NCBI RefSeq assembly: GCF_008709555.1
Contig: NZ_VYIJ01000004.1
Location: 32,022 to 96,021, forward strand
Reading direction: 5' to 3'
From: Thermoplasma sp.
Lineage (GTDB): Archaea > Thermoplasmatota > Thermoplasmata > Thermoplasmatales > Thermoplasmataceae
Length of the DNA: 64,000 bases
In this document: piece by piece, positions 62,154-64,000 of the stretch
Numbering within the stretch: the first letter of the stretch is position 1
Layout of the letters: each line of letters starts with the position of its first letter
Notes under the pieces: generated by a model
What the model was told of the DNA's origin: nothing
Seen by the model: only the letters and a program-made list of their open reading frames with translations
Databases searched by the model: none
Program-made: the position numbers and the translations under genes

Positions 62154-63614
62154 ATGTATACAGTATTAACACATACTATAACACATATGACTATGATTGA
62201 TAATGCACCTGATCCTGTCAAAGAGACATACATGAGGATGAAGAACGAGAAGGGAAAGAAGATTGAATTAAAGGTAATAGGTGGAAACTATTACATCTAT
62301 GCTGCAAGGGGTGTATGGGACAAGGTAAAAAAGAAGCCTGTGAAGAAGACTGTTCTAATGGGGAAAATAGATGATAATGGAATATACAGGGAGAAGAAGC
62401 CAAAGAGCATATTCTCCTCCACCAGGGTATATGAATACGGCAATTCACAGCTTGCATGGAATCTTGCACAGGATATGTACAGCATCATGGAGAAGCATCC
62501 ATACAGGGACCAGATCATTGCAATGGCAATAGTGAAGGCCATTGATCCAATGCCTCTCAGAATAGTTTCATCCAGGTACCAGAAGCTGTATATATCCAGG
62601 ACACTGAAGCCTGACCTTGACCCGGACGAATTATCAAGAATACTGGGATATGTGGGAAATCACTTCCCTGATCTCTATGAACTGTTCAGGAAATTGATGG
62701 AGCCAGGCGGTTTTCTATTCTACGATATGACATCAATAGTGTCATACTCGAGGAATCTGAGGCTTGCAGAGAAGGGATACAATCCTGACCATGAATACGA
62801 CAATCAGGTGACTGTGATAATTGCATTCTCTGTGAATTCATGGCTCCCTGTTGCAGTTGATGTGTTCTACGGATCCATAAAGGATATAAAATCCCTGGGT
62901 TATTTCATAGAGAGGTTCCATGATGACAATATGGGATTCATCATGGACCGTGGATTATTCTCTGAATCCATAATCAGGGAATTCAGAAGGATGAAAATGC
63001 ATTACATAGTGCCATTGAGGAGAAACTCCACACTTGTGCCATACAAGGTGAAATTCGATTCAGCATTCATGTACAACGGAAGACCTGTACAGTCCACAAG
63101 GAAATCCTCCAGGTATGGATATATCTACATATTCCAGGATCCCATGATGAGGGCAGAGGAGGAATCAACCATACTCAGGGATGTTGCATCATCCATGAAG
63201 GATATGGAGTACTTTGAGGACAGGAAGGAAAGCCTCGGTGTCTTTGCAATAATATCAGACCTTGATAGGAATCCATCAGAGATATATGAGCAGTACAAGT
63301 CAAGGGAGGAGGTTGAGCAGGTATTCGATACCATGAAGGGTGACCTTGAATCTGACAAAACTTATCTGAGGGACAATGAGAAGGTGAAGGGATTCTTCTT
63401 CATAGTATTCCTCGCACTTAGGATAAGATTCCGCATACTGAAGGTTTTAAAGGAGTACAATTTGCTGGGAAAGATGTCTGTGAATGAGATAATCTTCGAG
63501 CTTTCAAAGATGGAGAGAATAGTTGAGAAGAATGGCACTGAATACTTTGCAGCAGTCCCAAAAAAGGTTGAAAGGATTGCCGGACTCTTCAAGGACATTA
63601 TACATATGGGTTAA
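62154..63614 (+). CDS. DDE transposase (IS4 superfamily, IS1634-like)
   Basis: 486 residues. The catalytic triad is in FLFYDMTSIVSYSR (first Asp), GFIMDRGLFSES (second Asp) and YEQYKSREEVEQVFDTMKGD (Glu in the Y-(2)-R-(3)-E-type signature). The start is uncertain; ATGs at 62154 and 62187 are both possible. Codon use (AGG, ATA, GGA rich with CTA/TTA Leu) is close to the host but more A rich. Intact, no frameshift. Confidence 0.9.
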   Translation: MYTVLTHTITHMTMIDNAPDPVKETYMRMKNEKGKKIELKVIGGNYYIYAARGVWDKVKKKPVKKTVLMGKIDDNGIYREKKPKSIFSSTRVYEYGNSQLAWNLAQDMYSIMEKHPYRDQIIAMAIVKAIDPMPLRIVSSRYQKLYISRTLKPDLDPDELSRILGYVGNHFPDLYELFRKLMEPGGFLFYDMTSIVSYSRNLRLAEKGYNPDHEYDNQVTVIIAFSVNSWLPVAVDVFYGSIKDIKSLGYFIERFHDDNMGFIMDRGLFSESIIREFRRMKMHYIVPLRRNSTLVPYKVKFDSAFMYNGRPVQSTRKSSRYGYIYIFQDPMMRAEEESTILRDVASSMKDMEYFEDRKESLGVFAIISDLDRNPSEIYEQYKSREEVEQVFDTMKGDLESDKTYLRDNEKVKGFFFIVFLALRIRFRILKVLKEYNLLGKMSVNEIIFELSKMERIVEKNGTEYFAAVPKKVERIAGLFKDIIHMG

Positions 63615-63632
63615 ATTAAGGGGAGTTTAGGT
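63612..63632 (-). repeat. right terminal inverted repeat of IS element
   Basis: Ends GGGGAGTTTAGGT, the inverse of the left end. It begins within the stop region of the transposase gene, so the gene reaches almost to the element's end. Confidence 0.85.
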
Positions 63633-63730
63633 AAAGGAATAGGCTATTGATTTTTTATTATTTAAGTATTTTTGCTAATGGATGAATGACAATTGTTTTT
63701 TATTGTCGAATTATAGCATATTGTGATAAA

Positions 63731-64000
63731 ATGACCAAAATATTACGGATTTCAGTGAATGGATAGAACTGGATGATGACGGATTTATAGTTGATCCAAC
63801 GCATTGGTGCAAGGAATTTGCTGAAGCTCTGGCTGAAGAGGAAGGAATACCAAAACTCACCGATGAGCACTGGAGAGTGATAAACTACCTGCATGACTTC
63901 TTCGTGAAGAATCAAACGTGCCCTCCAGTAAGAATGCTTGCTAAGAATGTTGGTATGGATGTAAAGAGGATTTATCAGCTGTTTCCAACCGGACCAGCAA
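63731..64000 (+). pseudogene. dsrC: dsrC/tusE-family gene with -1 frameshift, cut by window end
   Basis: The frame from ATG 63731 reads MTKILRISVNG and hits TAG at 63764. One frame back, from 63763, the reading continues IELDDDGFIVDPTHWCKEFAEALAEEEG in blocks and TDEHWRVINYLHDFFVKNQ, then PPVRMLAKNVGMDVKRIYQLFPTGPA to the window end. This is the DsrC/TusE sulfur-carrier family, whose members begin with xVNGxxIELDxDGF. Exactly one base seems to be lost in GGATAGAA (expected GGAATAGAA). The conserved C-terminal cysteines lie beyond the window. Pseudogene, programmed frameshift or sequence error cannot be told apart here. Confidence 0.85.

Larger units (their letters stand above)
62013..63632 (+). 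mobile_element. complete IS element of the IS4/IS1634 type
   Basis: 1620 bases bounded by imperfect inverted repeats of about 20 bases (left ACCTAAACTCCCCCTAAATT, right the reverse complement of TTAAATTAAGGGGAGTTTAG plus GT). Both ends are flanked by the pentamer AAAGG (62008-62012 and 63633-63637), a target-site duplication. It contains one transposase gene with intact DDE residues. All parts look undamaged, so the element may be mobile or recently inserted. It lies 99 bases from the dsrC start. Confidence 0.9.

Noticed and set aside
1..64000. CRISPR arrays and cas genes
   Set aside because: No regularly spaced direct repeats and no Cas-like protein seen anywhere in the window.

Overview
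The window reads as euryarchaeal chromosome from Thermoplasma, most likely T. acidophilum. The 543-residue thermosome subunit is the beta type I know from that species. The 5S rRNA gene stands alone with its own TATA box. Many genes have a TATA element about 25 bases before the ATG, the pattern of leaderless transcripts. The spc/S10 ribosomal cluster has the archaeal order.

Layout. 0.1-3.1 kb: carbon-nitrogen hydrolase, then the trehalose pair otsB-otsA. 3.2-8 kb: lone 5S rRNA, trpS, an MtnA-type isomerase, an NCS1 permease, thymidine kinase. 8.1-10.9 kb: a three-gene set with a HerA/TraG-like ATPase that carries a nuclease-like C-terminal domain. 11-21 kb is the respiratory region. Two Rieske/cytochrome b modules, both on the minus strand, flank tatA-tatC and a prpD-prpB methylcitrate-pathway operon, and a metal-sensing TRASH regulator sits beside the first module. 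21-28 kb: YceI-like protein, Bat-type regulator, crotonase, a three-gene putative membrane electron-transfer operon (cupredoxin, polytopic protein, NapH-like ferredoxin), and an elongation-factor-like protein that has lost its P-loop. 29-32 kb: remains of an IS605-type element, an SDR protein, then lsm-rpl37e-purF. 32-48.7 kb: one long minus-strand operon from L3 to Nop5, including aIF1, Rpp29, SecY, AdkA, a DUF106 insertase-like protein, Cmk and Cbf5. 49-55 kb: SDR, a DedA-type membrane protein, a site-2 protease, tRNA-Gln, Taw1 and thermosome beta. 55-62 kb: thiE with an AIR-synthase-like gene, an APC permease coupled to two ABC ATPases, thiD and an XRE regulator. 62-64 kb: a complete DDE insertion sequence, then the start of a dsrC gene.

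Main points for a second look. (1) The first Rieske gene has an in-frame TGA, yet its C-terminal part stays open and homologous up to the next gene. (2) The second Rieske gene has its twin-arginine signal upstream of any ATG. (3) dsrC carries a one-base frameshift. (4) A run of hairpins precedes the L3 operon and looks like a structured leader or small RNA. (5) Cbf5 carries an 82-residue basic tail written over the start of nop5. (6) The cupredoxin/NapH-like operon has altered metal-ligand motifs. (7) The HerA-like ATPase-nuclease module may be an undescribed DNA-processing system.

All functional names come from reading motifs. No database search was possible.
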